DNA of 14,911 nucleotides. Source: Nitrospiraceae bacterium. Its GTDB lineage: Bacteria; Nitrospirota_A; Leptospirillia; Leptospirillales; Leptospirillaceae. Both the position numbers and the translations under genes were made by a program. Positions 14,018 through 14,911 of the stretch are shown one piece after another. The stretch is from positions 1 to 14,911 of the forward strand of contig JAPTWQ010000138.1 in NCBI GenBank assembly GCA_028064945.1, given 5' to 3'. The number at the start of each line of letters is the position of its first letter. Position 1 is the stretch's first letter. The notes below the pieces were generated by a model that ran no database searches, was not told where the DNA came from, and worked only from the letters and a program-made list of their open reading frames with translations.

Positions 14018-14911
14018 ATGTCATTCCTTCATATTGGCTCTTGTTCCATTTTTCAGAAATTCTTCTTAAAGTCCCTGACTACTCTAGGAGCGCTCAGGTC
14101 ATTTAAAAAAACCGGGTTTTGGATGTTGCCTCCAATCCTTCTGGCCGGTGCAATCCTGTTCGATGGATCATATCGTGAGGGGGCAATTGCCTGGGCGGGT
14201 GAATCCAGTCTTTCCGGAGAATCCTTTCTTCAAAAATCGGACATTCCTGTTCTCACAATCGATCAGGCGGTTTGGGAGGCACTTCAAAAAAATCCCTCAC
14301 TGGCAAAGGATCAGGCCCGGATAGAGAGGGAAAAGACTCTCTCCATCCAGGCAGGAGAACTGCCTGACCCCAAGCTGGTTCTGGGGGAGCAGTATTTCCC
14401 GATCAGTTTCAACATGGGACAAAGCCTCCTGGCCATGACAACCGTAGGACTCAGTCAAAGCTTTTCACCTATGGGGAAGAGAGATCTTCTCCAGCAGAGT
14501 TTTCTCAGGGAAGAGAGCGCCTCCAGATGGAACCTGGAAGAACGAAAACTCCGACTTGTCCGGGATGTTCGACTCAACTGGCTTGATCTCTATCGAAACA
14601 CCAGATCGGAGCTCCTGCTCCGGTCAATCGGTCTTCTCTGGCAGGAGGCCTTCGAGTCAGCCCTGGCGAGATATCGGCAGGGGACAGGATCCGAGTCCGA
14701 TCTCCTTCTTGCCCAGTTCCAGAAAGACAATCTCAAAGACAAAGAGGAAGCCCTCGAGATTCAGACAGAAGAGAGCCTCCATCATCTGATGCGACTCATG
14801 CACCGAGATGAACCTTTCAGGGTCTCTGACGAAGAGCCAAAATTTCCGGTTCCCCTCTCCGAGTCCTTAATGCTGACACAGATCAATCTCCACCCCGCCC
14901 TTAAGTCCAGC
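14018..14911 (+). CDS. TolC-family outer-membrane efflux protein (CusC/CzcC type), 5' part
   Basis: The first 298 residues of an outer-membrane efflux channel are present; the 3' end lies outside. A long leader with a hydrophobic stretch (GFWMLPPILLAGAILF, about 33-48) precedes the mature start. The OEP-family repeat pattern follows: LTIDQAVWEALQKNPSLAKD, then GELPDPKLVLGEQYFP, TTVGLSQSFSPMGKRDLLQQ, and long helices with VRLNWLDLYRNTRSELLL and YRQGTGSESDLLLAQ. GELPDPKL and a QSF.P.GK motif are common in heavy-metal RND outer-membrane components. The ATG at 14018 has GGGGAGG 4 nt upstream. RND pump and adaptor genes would be expected downstream. Confidence 0.87.
   Translation, partial: MSFLHIGSCSIFQKFFLKSLTTLGALRSFKKTGFWMLPPILLAGAILFDGSYREGAIAWAGESSLSGESFLQKSDIPVLTIDQAVWEALQKNPSLAKDQARIEREKTLSIQAGELPDPKLVLGEQYFPISFNMGQSLLAMTTVGLSQSFSPMGKRDLLQQSFLREESASRWNLEERKLRLVRDVRLNWLDLYRNTRSELLLRSIGLLWQEAFESALARYRQGTGSESDLLLAQFQKDNLKDKEEALEIQTEESLHHLMRLMHRDEPFRVSDEEPKFPVPLSESLMLTQINLHPALKSS

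Overview
The window looks like part of a conjugative or integrative element in a moderately GC-rich Gram-negative bacterium. The codon habits (very frequent TCC, CCG, CGG, GGA and TTC) and the neighbouring metal-efflux-type genes would suit an acidophile such as Leptospirillum. That placement is inference from style only, and no marker gene here fixes the taxon.

Region 1 (1-10581, minus strand) is one long, tightly packed operon read from right to left. It opens with four genes of the I-type (IncI/R64 Tra, Legionella Dot/Icm) type IVB secretion system, in the R64 order traH-traI-traJ-traK: dotD, dotC, dotB and icmT. Next come an actin-like plasmid-segregation ATPase (parM/stbA type) and a small ribbon-helix-helix-like partner (parR type). 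The operon then enters a type IV (thin, R64-like) conjugative pilus block: a TcpQ/PilL-C-like protein, an unrecognised lipoprotein, the PilN secretin, PilO, PilP and the start of the PilQ ATPase, which runs off the left edge. Nearly every junction is a 1-14 nt overlap (ATGA, GTGA or TGATG) or a gap of 13 nt or less, so the block is probably co-transcribed and translationally coupled.

Region 2 (10582-12170) holds a divergent control region and two plus-strand genes: an apparently intact stand-alone EAL phosphodiesterase (c-di-GMP hydrolysis) and, overlapping its stop codon, a putative HTH regulator. A perfect 9-bp inverted repeat with a 4-nt spacer sits between the divergent operons and overlaps candidate promoters on both strands. 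A degenerate second copy with the same spacing lies just upstream of the HTH gene. Three copies of TTTTGTCC spaced 20-21 bp lie in the leader and early coding sequence of dotD. Together these suggest an element-encoded switch for conjugation that involves c-di-GMP.

Region 3 (12174-14911) holds a convergent HU-type nucleoid protein, an unrecognised 187-aa gene with different codon use, its terminator, and a spacer with inverted repeats. It ends with a cysteine-rich exported protein followed by the 5' part of a TolC-family outer-membrane efflux gene (CusC/CzcC type). This end may belong to a neighbouring metal-efflux locus. No rRNA, tRNA, CRISPR array, transposase or integrase was seen.
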